From Chryseobacterium daecheongense (GTDB lineage: Bacteria > Bacteroidota > Bacteroidia > Flavobacteriales > Weeksellaceae), in contig CP115858.1 in assembly GCA_027920525.1 (NCBI GenBank), forward strand, positions 4,650,001 to 4,714,000: a DNA stretch of 64,000 nt. The letters are read 5' to 3'. The notes under the pieces are model-generated. The model did no database searches, had not been told where the DNA came from, and was given only the letters and a program-made list of their open reading frames with translations. Positions 53,958 through 61,801 of this stretch are shown here, piece after piece. Each line of letters starts with the position of its first letter. The stretch's first letter is position 1. The position numbers and the translations under genes are program-made.

Positions 53958-54725
53958 ATGAATTTTGAAGAGTTAAGAGATTTTTTGAATGAAAAATCGG
54001 ATCAGTATAATAACTATGATTTTATTGAAGATGATCCGATCCAGATTCCCCATCGTTTTTCCTTAAAGCAGGATATTGAGATTGCAGGTTTCCTGGCCGC
54101 AACCATATCGTGGGGAAACAGAAAATCTATTATCCGTTCTGCAGAAAAAATGCTGGATATCATGGGGAACTCTCCATACGATTTTGTTATGAATTTTTCA
54201 GAAAAAGATCTGGATTCGATTCGGGACAAAAGTATCCACAGAACTTTTAACGGAGAAGACTTTACTTATTTTATACAGCAATTTAATAAGGTTTACAGAG
54301 AAAATGAAAGCCTGGAAAATCTTTTCCTGATCAAAGATTCCGAATTTAATTTTTTGCATGCTATTGAAAGGTTCAGGACTTCTTTCTTAGAAACATCTAA
54401 ACACAGAAGTCATAAGCATGTGAGCTCACCTTACAAAAATTCATCTTCCAAAAGAATCATTATGTTCTTACGGTGGATGGTTAGAAAAGATAAACGAAGT
54501 GTAGACTTTGGTATCTGGGAAAATATAGACCCGAAATACCTGTCGATTCCGCTGGATGTTCATACCGGGAACATTTCGAGAAAGCTTAGTCTGATTACAA
54601 GAACTCAGAACGACTGGAAAACAGTAGAAGAGCTCGATCAGGTAATCAGGCAGTTTGATGATAAGGATCCTGCAAAATATGATTTTGCATTATTTGGATT
54701 AGGAGTTAGTAAAGAATTTTTATAA
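53958..54725 (+). CDS. TIGR02757 (DUF2400) family protein
   Basis: A 255-aa protein of an uncharacterised family. Recognisable blocks are FIEDDPIQIPHRFSLKQDIEIAGFLAATISWGNRKSI (in part near residues 21-58), SSPYKNSSSKRIIMFLRWMVRK, IPLDVHTGNISRKLSLI and DPAKYDFALFGLGV at the end. The pattern looks helical and cytosolic. Its place after rdgB and rnz in one strand-consistent run suggests a nucleic acid link, but this is context only. Confidence 0.85.
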   Translation: MNFEELRDFLNEKSDQYNNYDFIEDDPIQIPHRFSLKQDIEIAGFLAATISWGNRKSIIRSAEKMLDIMGNSPYDFVMNFSEKDLDSIRDKSIHRTFNGEDFTYFIQQFNKVYRENESLENLFLIKDSEFNFLHAIERFRTSFLETSKHRSHKHVSSPYKNSSSKRIIMFLRWMVRKDKRSVDFGIWENIDPKYLSIPLDVHTGNISRKLSLITRTQNDWKTVEELDQVIRQFDDKDPAKYDFALFGLGVSKEFL

Positions 54726-54735
54726 AGAGGAAATA

Positions 54736-55296
54736 ATGAAATCAAACACTGAAAAAACAGAAGTTCTTGAAAGGATTGCTAATGGAATTACCTGGTGGAT
54801 TGGTTCTATTCCATCCCTTATAGCCCATACCTTATTTTTTATTATTTCATTTCTGCTGCCTTTACTTCATATTGTAGAATTTGATAAAATGCTTCTTATC
54901 CTTACTACTGTAGTTTCATTGGAAGCCATTTACCTGGCAATCTTCATTCAGATGTCTGTTAACAGGAGCCACGAAAAGATCGAAGATATCCAGGAAGACA
55001 TTGAGGATATTCAGGAAGACATTGAAGAGATCAGTGAAGATATAGAGGAAATCAGCGAAGATATCGAAGAGATCAGTGAGGATATCGAAGAAATTAACGA
55101 AGATATTGAAGATATTCAGGAAGATATTGAGGAGATCAATGAGGATGAGGACGATGAAGATCATAATGAACGGGCAAAAAAAGTGATATTGAAAAGCAGT
55201 GTAAATTCCAACAAGAACGAGATAAAAGCTTTAAAAGATCAGATATTAAGGCTTCAGAATGAAATTGATGATCTAAAAAAAGATGGTTCAATATAG
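54736..55296 (+). CDS. DUF1003-like membrane protein with an eight-heptad coiled coil
   Basis: A 186-aa protein. The first 77 residues hold two membrane helices (about 26-45 and 52-72) with WWIGSIPSLIAHTLFF and FDKMLL...SLEAIYLAIFIQMSVNR, which resembles DUF1003. Residues 82-137 are eight direct heptads of the type I-E-E/D-I-x-E-D (IEDIQED twice, IEEISED three times, IEEINED, IEDIQED, IEEINED), with isoleucine every three or four residues as in a parallel coiled coil and strongly acidic faces. An acidic run and a second helix (NEIKALKDQILRLQNEIDDLKK) end the protein. Function unknown. It lies 10 bp after the TIGR02757 gene. Confidence 0.75.
   Translation: MKSNTEKTEVLERIANGITWWIGSIPSLIAHTLFFIISFLLPLLHIVEFDKMLLILTTVVSLEAIYLAIFIQMSVNRSHEKIEDIQEDIEDIQEDIEEISEDIEEISEDIEEISEDIEEINEDIEDIQEDIEEINEDEDDEDHNERAKKVILKSSVNSNKNEIKALKDQILRLQNEIDDLKKDGSI
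54979..55146 (+). repeat. 21-bp coding tandem repeat (eight heptad units)
   Basis: Eight in-frame 21-bp units encode the heptads of the protein at 54736. Synonymous codon differences between units (GAAGATATC, GAGGATATT, GAAGACATT) show the tract is not a fresh expansion, though unit types IEEISED x3 are nearly identical. Confidence 0.85.
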
Positions 55297-55512
55297 ATAC
55301 AATATACTTCTTGAGTGTGTGAAACTCTTTTTTATAAGTCTTATTTTTATTTAAATTTTAATTTTTCTGATTTTGAGCGAAATATTAAATATTTTATTTC
55401 CAAATACGGATACTGTTATTGTTTAATTTCAGTGAATTATTTTTTTAGTATTTATTTTATCTAATTACTGCTTTTGATTCGTAAAATATTAACATCATAT
55501 GTTTATTTTTGC

Positions 55513-55520
55513 TATTTTTG
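55513..55520 (+). promoter_or_regulatory. -7 box of the first choice-of-anchor L gene
   Basis: TATTTTTG lies 16 bp before the ATG. A second TATTTTTG lies nine bases upstream (55504-55511). Confidence 0.5.
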
Positions 55521-55536
55521 AACAAACAATACCAAA

Positions 55537-57918
55537 ATGTTAAATTATAGACTAAAAAACTACTTTTTCTTTTTAATATTGCTATTAGCCCCGCTCTTTT
55601 CGTTTTCCCAAAATGTAGGGAAACTGCCTCAAAGAAAGCCACAAAAGGAAAAAAGTACGGCAGCAAGTCTGAAGGCTGGAGCATTTATTGATGTAAATGT
55701 TGCCTCGTACGCTCCATCTGCTTTTACTCCCACACAGCTTGTTACAGACATCCTGATTAACGGAGGTACAAACTGCTCAACTCCGAATGTGACGAATGTT
55801 ACAGTAAGCCCGAATCATGATGTTGCAAACAATGACAGGTTTTGGGGGTATTTTCACAGAGCTACTACCAATTTTCCTTTCAAAGACGGAATTGTACTTA
55901 CTACGGGTTATGCAAGACAGGCCGGGAATTCTCTGGTAAGCGGAAGCTTATCCGGAAGTATTTCTATGCAAGGTGATGCTGACCTCGCTGCAGCTACAGG
56001 AACTAACCTGAGTAACCAACGGGATGCAGTTGCATTGGAATTTGATTTCGTACCCAACTCCAATCAGGTAAAATTTAATTATTTATTTGCTTCTGAAGAA
56101 TATACAGGAGGTTATCCGTGTAATTATTCTGATGCGTTTGCATTATTGATAAAACCTGTAGCAGGTGGACCTTACGTGAATGTCGCTGTACTTCCGGGAA
56201 CAGCAGGTGCAGTAAGTGTAACGAATATACGTCCTGCAAACCAGGATAATGGGTCTCCATTAACTTGCGGAGCTCTTAACGACTCTTATTTCGCGGGTTA
56301 TAATACTTCAAATATAGAAACAAACTATAACGGAAGAACCATTCCTTTAACAGCCATTGCCGATGTAACGCCTGGTGTTGCTTATCATTTTAAAATGGTT
56401 TTATCAGACTACAATGACCAAAGTTTAGATTCAGCTGTTTTTTTAGAAGGTGGATCCTTTGATATCGGAATTAAAATTGTTGATGGAAATGGTACGGTTT
56501 TACCGGGCACGGTAAACATGTGTGATAATACTCCACAGATATTAAAAGCACAGGTAGTTACAGTACCGGGAATGACCTTTCAGTGGTTTAAAGATGGCGT
56601 TCCTATTCCGGGAGCTACCAACATTCAGTATGTGGCGACACAGCCTGGCGTTTATGAGGTGAAAGTTTCGGTACCTGGAAATCAGTGTCCGGGATCAGCA
56701 ACTATTACGATTGTTGGAGGAACAACTCCTACAGCACATGATGCAGTGCTTAAGATTTGTACGACGCCAAATGCTTTAAACTTTGATTTAAATACAGCAA
56801 TGCCATTGATCAGTACTACTGCGGGAGCTGTGTTTCACTTTTATGTAAATCAGGCAGACGCAGTTGCCCAAAATAATAATTTCATAAACAACCTAGCCAG
56901 CTACGACGGGACTGACGGACAAATTTTGTATGTAGTAGTTTCTAATGGTGCATTTTGTAGCAAAATGGTAAAGTTGACATTGAGAAAAGAAGCGACTCCT
57001 GTAGCACAGCTGATTTCTTCAAAAATGAAAATCTGTTCCGGTGAATCTGTTCTTTTAACAGCTTCTGGTGGTGCCACATACCAATGGAGTGACGTTTCAA
57101 CAAACGGACCTACAAGAACAGTAAGTCCAACTCAGACGACTACGTATACCGTATATGCGATTGGGGTGCAGGGTTGTAAATCATTACAACCGGCTACGGT
57201 AACAGTAGAAGTGGTTCCGGCTATTACCTCTAATCTTACCGGAGGAATGATCTGTACCGGAGATCAGATTACGTTAGATGCCGGAGCTGGTCCTAACTAT
57301 ACTTATACCTGGAATACAGGGGCAACAACACAAACGATTACTGTAGCAACAAACGGTACCTACACTGTTACTATCGACAATGGTGTTTGCTCTAAGGTAT
57401 TTACAACACAGGTAATTAAAGCTGTGATACCAACTGTCATTAAAGTGGATTATAACTCCAGTGGTACGATGGTTATTACCGCAAGTAATCCGAGTAACGG
57501 AATTTTAGAATATTCTATTGATAATGGATTAACATGGCAGCCTTCCAATATATTCAATAATGTTCCAAAAAATAAGCTGATATCGATCAGGGTTCGTGTG
57601 AAGAATACCAGTTGTGTAGGGTTTCTTGAATACTTCACATTTATGATGAAAAATGTAATTACTCCTAACGGAGATAATGTAAACGATATCATCGATTTTA
57701 GAGGAATCAATGAGTATAAAGATTTTACTGCAAGTATCTTTGATCGCTACGGGCGAGAAGTCTATAAAGCCGAAAAAGTAAGGCCTTATTGGGATGGATA
57801 TTTCCAGGGCAAGCGTTTACCTACTGCATCATATTGGTATCAGGTGACTTTTGAAGATCCTGCCAGTAAGGAAAAAGCAGTGAAAACCGGCTGGATCCTC
57901 CTGAAGAATTTTGAATAA
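55537..57918 (+). CDS. Choice-of-anchor L protein with T9SS type B C-terminus (copy 1)
   Basis: A 793-aa secreted protein, signal peptide MLNYRLKNYFFFLILLLAPLFSFSQ. After a shared motif AGAFIDVN, residues 60-310 form the choice-of-anchor L domain (QLVTDILINGG, WGYFHRATTNFPFKDGIVLTTGYA, FDFVPNSNQVKFNYLFASEEYTGG, DAFALLIKPV). Ig-like or PKD-like modules follow (CDNTPQILKAQ..., ICSGESVLLTASGGATYQW, TLDAGAGPNYTYTWNTGATTQTI). The last 95 residues are a gliding-motility-type C-terminal domain: ITPNGDNVNDIIDF, IFDRYGREVYKAE, PYWDG and TGWILLKNF, the T9SS type B signal. It is likely a surface adhesin or matrix protein. Confidence 0.9.
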   Translation: MLNYRLKNYFFFLILLLAPLFSFSQNVGKLPQRKPQKEKSTAASLKAGAFIDVNVASYAPSAFTPTQLVTDILINGGTNCSTPNVTNVTVSPNHDVANNDRFWGYFHRATTNFPFKDGIVLTTGYARQAGNSLVSGSLSGSISMQGDADLAAATGTNLSNQRDAVALEFDFVPNSNQVKFNYLFASEEYTGGYPCNYSDAFALLIKPVAGGPYVNVAVLPGTAGAVSVTNIRPANQDNGSPLTCGALNDSYFAGYNTSNIETNYNGRTIPLTAIADVTPGVAYHFKMVLSDYNDQSLDSAVFLEGGSFDIGIKIVDGNGTVLPGTVNMCDNTPQILKAQVVTVPGMTFQWFKDGVPIPGATNIQYVATQPGVYEVKVSVPGNQCPGSATITIVGGTTPTAHDAVLKICTTPNALNFDLNTAMPLISTTAGAVFHFYVNQADAVAQNNNFINNLASYDGTDGQILYVVVSNGAFCSKMVKLTLRKEATPVAQLISSKMKICSGESVLLTASGGATYQWSDVSTNGPTRTVSPTQTTTYTVYAIGVQGCKSLQPATVTVEVVPAITSNLTGGMICTGDQITLDAGAGPNYTYTWNTGATTQTITVATNGTYTVTIDNGVCSKVFTTQVIKAVIPTVIKVDYNSSGTMVITASNPSNGILEYSIDNGLTWQPSNIFNNVPKNKLISIRVRVKNTSCVGFLEYFTFMMKNVITPNGDNVNDIIDFRGINEYKDFTASIFDRYGREVYKAEKVRPYWDGYFQGKRLPTASYWYQVTFEDPASKEKAVKTGWILLKNFE

Positions 57919-57936
57919 AATATTAATCATATTTGC

Positions 57937-57966
57937 AAAAAGACTAACGATTCGTTAGTCTTTTTG
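57937..57966 (+). terminator. Terminator after copy 1
   Basis: AAAAAGACTAACGA and TCGTTAGTCTTTTT form a perfect stem with almost no loop, 19 bp past the stop codon. Confidence 0.85.
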
Positions 57967-58038
57967 TGTTTTATTAAATTATAAAGAGTATTTTAAGATA
58001 AATATGTTTACATTATTAACAATACAATTTGAATAGAT

Positions 58039-58070
58039 TTGAGTTTCAATTAAAAAAAATAGTATTTTTG
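58039..58070 (+). promoter_or_regulatory. Promoter of copy 2
   Basis: TTG at 58039, a 21-bp spacer and TATTTTTG at 58063-58070 match the Bacteroidota promoter. The ATG follows at 58087. Each tandem gene therefore has its own promoter and terminator. Confidence 0.65.
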
Positions 58071-58086
58071 TTTAAAACAATATAAA

Positions 58087-61000
58087 ATGTTAAATAGGAG
58101 GATGAGAAGTTTATTTCTGGCTTTATTTTTAGTTCTTGCAGGTAATATAGTCTTCTCCCAGAACAGGGGGCAAAACATTAAACTAAAACAACCTACAGCT
58201 GAAAGTATGAAAGCCGGAGCATTTATTGATGTAAATGCAGCCGGATATCCAGAATCTAACTATAACATTACTCAGTTGGTAAAAGATGTTCTTATCGCAG
58301 GAGGGTCTACGTGTACCACAGCCAATGTAAGTAATGTAAATGTATCTCCTAATCTACCAACAACGGATCAGAACAGAAGCTGGGGTTATTTTAATAAGGC
58401 AGGGACCAACTTTCCATTTTCAAAAGGTATTGTCCTTGTAACGGGATTTGCCAGAAAAGCAGGGAATAACTTTCAAAGTGTCTTAAGCGATCCGCTTCCT
58501 TCAGGAGGTGACGTTGACTTAGCAACAGCCCTGAATGTTAATAATGCCAATTTAAGGGATGCTACTTATATCGAATTTGACTTTGTACCTAGTTCTACTG
58601 AAGTTTCTTTTCGATACTTATTTGCTTCTAAAGAATATTCACCATCAGGAACTTTTACATGTAGTATCGCAGATGGCTTTGCCTTATTACTGAAAAAAGT
58701 CGGTGATCCTACTTACACTAATTTAGCAGTTTTACCCAATGGTGCAGGCCCTGTAAGTGTAACCAATATTATTCCTTCAGGCTTGGCTTGTGGTCCTAAA
58801 AATGCACAATATTTTGCAGGAATGAATAATCCTCAGGTTGAAACCAACTTTGACGGACGCACGGTTCCTTTAACAGCAAAAGCAACGGTAATTCCAGGTG
58901 AAACCTATCATTTTAAAATGGTTTTAGCGGATTATCAGGACGTAAATTTTGATTCTGCCGTTTTTTTGGAAGCAGGATCCTTCGATATCGGAGTTCAGAT
59001 TTTAGGTCCCGGAGGAGTAGCGCTTCCTCCGTCTATTAATATGTGTGACAATACTCCTCAGGTACTTACTGCATCGATTCAGAATGCTACGGCTTCCTAT
59101 CAGTGGTTCTTGAATAATACTCCTATTGCTGGAGCTACCAACGCGACTTACACAGCGACGCAACCAGGAGTTTATACGCTTCAGGTGCTTCTTGCAGGAA
59201 ATACATGTCCCGGAACGGCTACTGTAACGATCGTAGGCGGAACTTCACCTACGGTACAAAATGCAACGTTGACAGCCTGCTATGCTCCAGGAAATGCAAT
59301 ATTTAATTTACCGGCTGCTCAAACATCGATCAGTACAACTCCAGGAGCTACATTTGCTTATTATGCCAATTTAGTGGATGCCAATGCCGGAAATGGAAAT
59401 ACGATAGCAACACCGGCAACATATTCAAGTCCTGGAGGACAGACGGTCTATGTTCTGGTTAAAAACGGATTTTGTTCAAAAGTTGCTCAGCTCCAGTTGA
59501 TCAAAGCCCCTCAAATGACGGGGACAATAGCTCCTCCTACACCGCTTACATGTGCTAATTCACAAATAACATTAAATGCATCGACTTCTGTATATCCTGC
59601 AGGATCTACATTTAACTGGACTACCACAGGTGGAAATATTGTTTCCGGAGGAAACACTTTAACTCCTGTAGTGAATGCGGCCGGAACTTACACATTGACT
59701 ATTTCCAATACCTACCAGCCCGGAAATGTAGTGTGTACAGCAACTGCAACCGTTACTGTAGTAGGGGATAGTGCTCCTCCAACTACGACTGTATCGGCAA
59801 CTAAAGTATTAATCTGTGCAGGGGAGACTGTAACATTAACTGCTTCCGGTGGGGCTACGTACAATTGGACGGGATTACCGGGGACGGGAAATACGCAAAC
59901 CGTAACACCAGCCACTACCACCACTTATACGGTAACTGCTGTTGGAGCAAATGGATGTGTTTCTCAAAATCCTGCAAGTATAACAATTGAGGTTTCCCAA
60001 CCTATTACAGTGCAAAATGCTACTTTGCTTAAATGTTATCAACCCGGTAATTTAACATATGATCTTACTTCTGCTCAGCCACAAATTACAACGGTAGGAA
60101 CGGCAACCTTTGCTTACTATGCCAATTTAGCGGACGCTAATGCAGGAAACGCCAATACGATTGCGGTACCAACAGCTTATCCGACGCCAGGGAATGTAAC
60201 GGTTTATGTTCTGGTGAAGAATGGCGGATGTAGTTATGTAGTCAATCTGCAGCTATTAAAAACTGCCGAAACAACATTAACGATTGCAACTCCACCAACT
60301 ATTACATGTACCACGACACAGATTACATTGGACGCATCGGCATCAGTCGTGCCGGCAGGTTCTTCCATATTATGGACTACAACAGGAGGCAATATTGTTT
60401 CAGGGGCCAATACATTAACACCGGTTGTTAATGCAGGCGGAACGTATACATTAACAGTACAGAATACAACACAGCCTGGAAATGTAAACTGTAGCTACAC
60501 AGCCAATGTTACGGTGGTGGAAAATAAAACACCACCAACGGCAACCTTAACTTCTTCCCACGCTCAAATTTGTGTAGGAGAGTCGGTGACTTTAACAGCC
60601 GGCGGAGGAGTAAGCTATAACTGGACGGGTCTGACCGGAAACGGGAGTACACAAACGGTTTCTCCGACAGTCACTACAACTTATACTGTATATGCTGTAG
60701 GAGCTAATGGATGTATTTCAACAAATCCTGCAACGGTTACCGTGATCGTAGGGCCACCGGTTGCATCAGTGACTGCCTCAAAATCAAAAATATGTGCCGG
60801 AGAATCTGTTACATTAACAGCTTCTGGAGGGATTACTTATAATTGGGTCGGATTGACCGGAAACGGAAATACCCAGGTGGTTTCTCCAACGGTTACAACA
60901 ACTTACTCAGTATATGCGCTGGGAGGGAACGGATGTACATCACTGGTTCCTGCCACGATTACAATTGAAGTGGTGCCAGCTATTACCTCTACCTTACAGG

Positions 61001-61674
61001 ATGTATATGTTTGTGCCGGTGATACAGGAATCCTGGATGCCGGAAGTGGCCCGAATTACACTTATATATGGAGTAACGGAGCAACGACTCAAACAATTTC
61101 AACAAATATTACAGGAACCTATACGGTTACCATAAGTAATGGAACCTGTTCGAAAGCGTTTACCGCTCAGCTATTAAATCCTAATCTGCCACAGTTCACC
61201 AATATTGTTTATGAAAACCATGTGCTGACTTTAAGTGCAACCAATCCTACCGGAGGAACATTGGAATATTCTATTGACGGAGGGCTTACCTGGCAGAATT
61301 CCAATATATTTAATAATGTACTAAATAACACAAATTATAATCTTATGGTAAGGGTAAAGGATGCCAAATGTAGTACCTCATTAAGCTACTTCACCTTTGT
61401 GATTAGTAATGCTATCACTCCTAACTCAGATGGAAAGAATGACACAATCGACTTTTCAGGAATAAGCGGATATAATAATTTTGCGGCTTCTATTTTCAAC
61501 AGATATGGACAGGAACTCTTTAAAGCTACTAAGTTAGAACCTGCCTGGAATGGAACAGTAAAAGGATTAGCCCTGCCAACTGCTACTTATTGGTACAGAG
61601 TACAGTGGGAGAATCCTGCGAGTAAAAAATTAGAATTACGAACAGGATGGATATTGTTGAAAAACAGGAATTAA
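58087..61674 (+). CDS. Choice-of-anchor L protein with T9SS type B C-terminus (copy 2, enlarged)
   Basis: A 1195-aa secreted protein with signal peptide MLNRRMRSLFLALFLVLAGNIVFSQ. Architecture matches copy 1: AGAFIDVNAAGY, choice-of-anchor L domain to about residue 310 (FDFVPSSTEVSFRYLFASKEYSPSG), Ig-like modules, and the type B C-terminus (ITPNSDGKNDTIDF, IFNRYGQELFKA, TGWILLKNRN). The extra 400 residues come largely from two consecutive 252-residue blocks (389-640 and 641-892) that are clear duplicates of each other, each with CYxPGN, FAYYANLxDANAGN, WTTTGGNIVSG, and ASGGATYNWTG-type motifs. A third partial module follows. Likely T9SS cargo acting at the surface. Confidence 0.9.
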   Translation: MLNRRMRSLFLALFLVLAGNIVFSQNRGQNIKLKQPTAESMKAGAFIDVNAAGYPESNYNITQLVKDVLIAGGSTCTTANVSNVNVSPNLPTTDQNRSWGYFNKAGTNFPFSKGIVLVTGFARKAGNNFQSVLSDPLPSGGDVDLATALNVNNANLRDATYIEFDFVPSSTEVSFRYLFASKEYSPSGTFTCSIADGFALLLKKVGDPTYTNLAVLPNGAGPVSVTNIIPSGLACGPKNAQYFAGMNNPQVETNFDGRTVPLTAKATVIPGETYHFKMVLADYQDVNFDSAVFLEAGSFDIGVQILGPGGVALPPSINMCDNTPQVLTASIQNATASYQWFLNNTPIAGATNATYTATQPGVYTLQVLLAGNTCPGTATVTIVGGTSPTVQNATLTACYAPGNAIFNLPAAQTSISTTPGATFAYYANLVDANAGNGNTIATPATYSSPGGQTVYVLVKNGFCSKVAQLQLIKAPQMTGTIAPPTPLTCANSQITLNASTSVYPAGSTFNWTTTGGNIVSGGNTLTPVVNAAGTYTLTISNTYQPGNVVCTATATVTVVGDSAPPTTTVSATKVLICAGETVTLTASGGATYNWTGLPGTGNTQTVTPATTTTYTVTAVGANGCVSQNPASITIEVSQPITVQNATLLKCYQPGNLTYDLTSAQPQITTVGTATFAYYANLADANAGNANTIAVPTAYPTPGNVTVYVLVKNGGCSYVVNLQLLKTAETTLTIATPPTITCTTTQITLDASASVVPAGSSILWTTTGGNIVSGANTLTPVVNAGGTYTLTVQNTTQPGNVNCSYTANVTVVENKTPPTATLTSSHAQICVGESVTLTAGGGVSYNWTGLTGNGSTQTVSPTVTTTYTVYAVGANGCISTNPATVTVIVGPPVASVTASKSKICAGESVTLTASGGITYNWVGLTGNGNTQVVSPTVTTTYSVYALGGNGCTSLVPATITIEVVPAITSTLQDVYVCAGDTGILDAGSGPNYTYIWSNGATTQTISTNITGTYTVTISNGTCSKAFTAQLLNPNLPQFTNIVYENHVLTLSATNPTGGTLEYSIDGGLTWQNSNIFNNVLNNTNYNLMVRVKDAKCSTSLSYFTFVISNAITPNSDGKNDTIDFSGISGYNNFAASIFNRYGQELFKATKLEPAWNGTVKGLALPTATYWYRVQWENPASKKLELRTGWILLKNRN
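59251..60762 (+). repeat. Two consecutive 756-bp module repeats inside copy 2
   Basis: 59251-60006 and 60007-60762 have the same length and encode matching 252-residue blocks in the same frame. Shared landmarks come in the same order: TVQNATL, FAYYANL-DANAGN-NTIA, VYVLVKNG, WTTTGGNIVSG-NTLTPVVNA, SASK/SSHA-ICxGExVTLTA, GANGCxSxNPA. The blocks differ at many positions, so the duplication is old enough to have diverged. Confidence 0.85.
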
Positions 61675-61699
61675 TTTTTAAAAATATACTCTTAAATGT

Positions 61700-61733
61700 A
61701 AGCCTTTCATAATTGAAAGGCTTTGTTTTTTTA
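61700..61733 (+). terminator. Terminator after copy 2
   Basis: AAGCCTTTCA and TGAAAGGCTT form a 10-bp stem around a four-base loop, followed by a T-rich run. Confidence 0.85.
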
Positions 61734-61777
61734 ACATAATAATGTTAAATATGTATGTGGTATGTTTAAAAATAATT

Positions 61778-61785
61778 TAAATTTG
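61778..61785 (+). promoter_or_regulatory. -7 box of copy 3
   Basis: TAAATTTG matches TAnnTTTG and lies 16 bp before the ATG at 61802. No clear TTG box at the usual distance. Confidence 0.5.
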
Positions 61786-61801
61786 TTGAAACAAAAATAT
61801 T

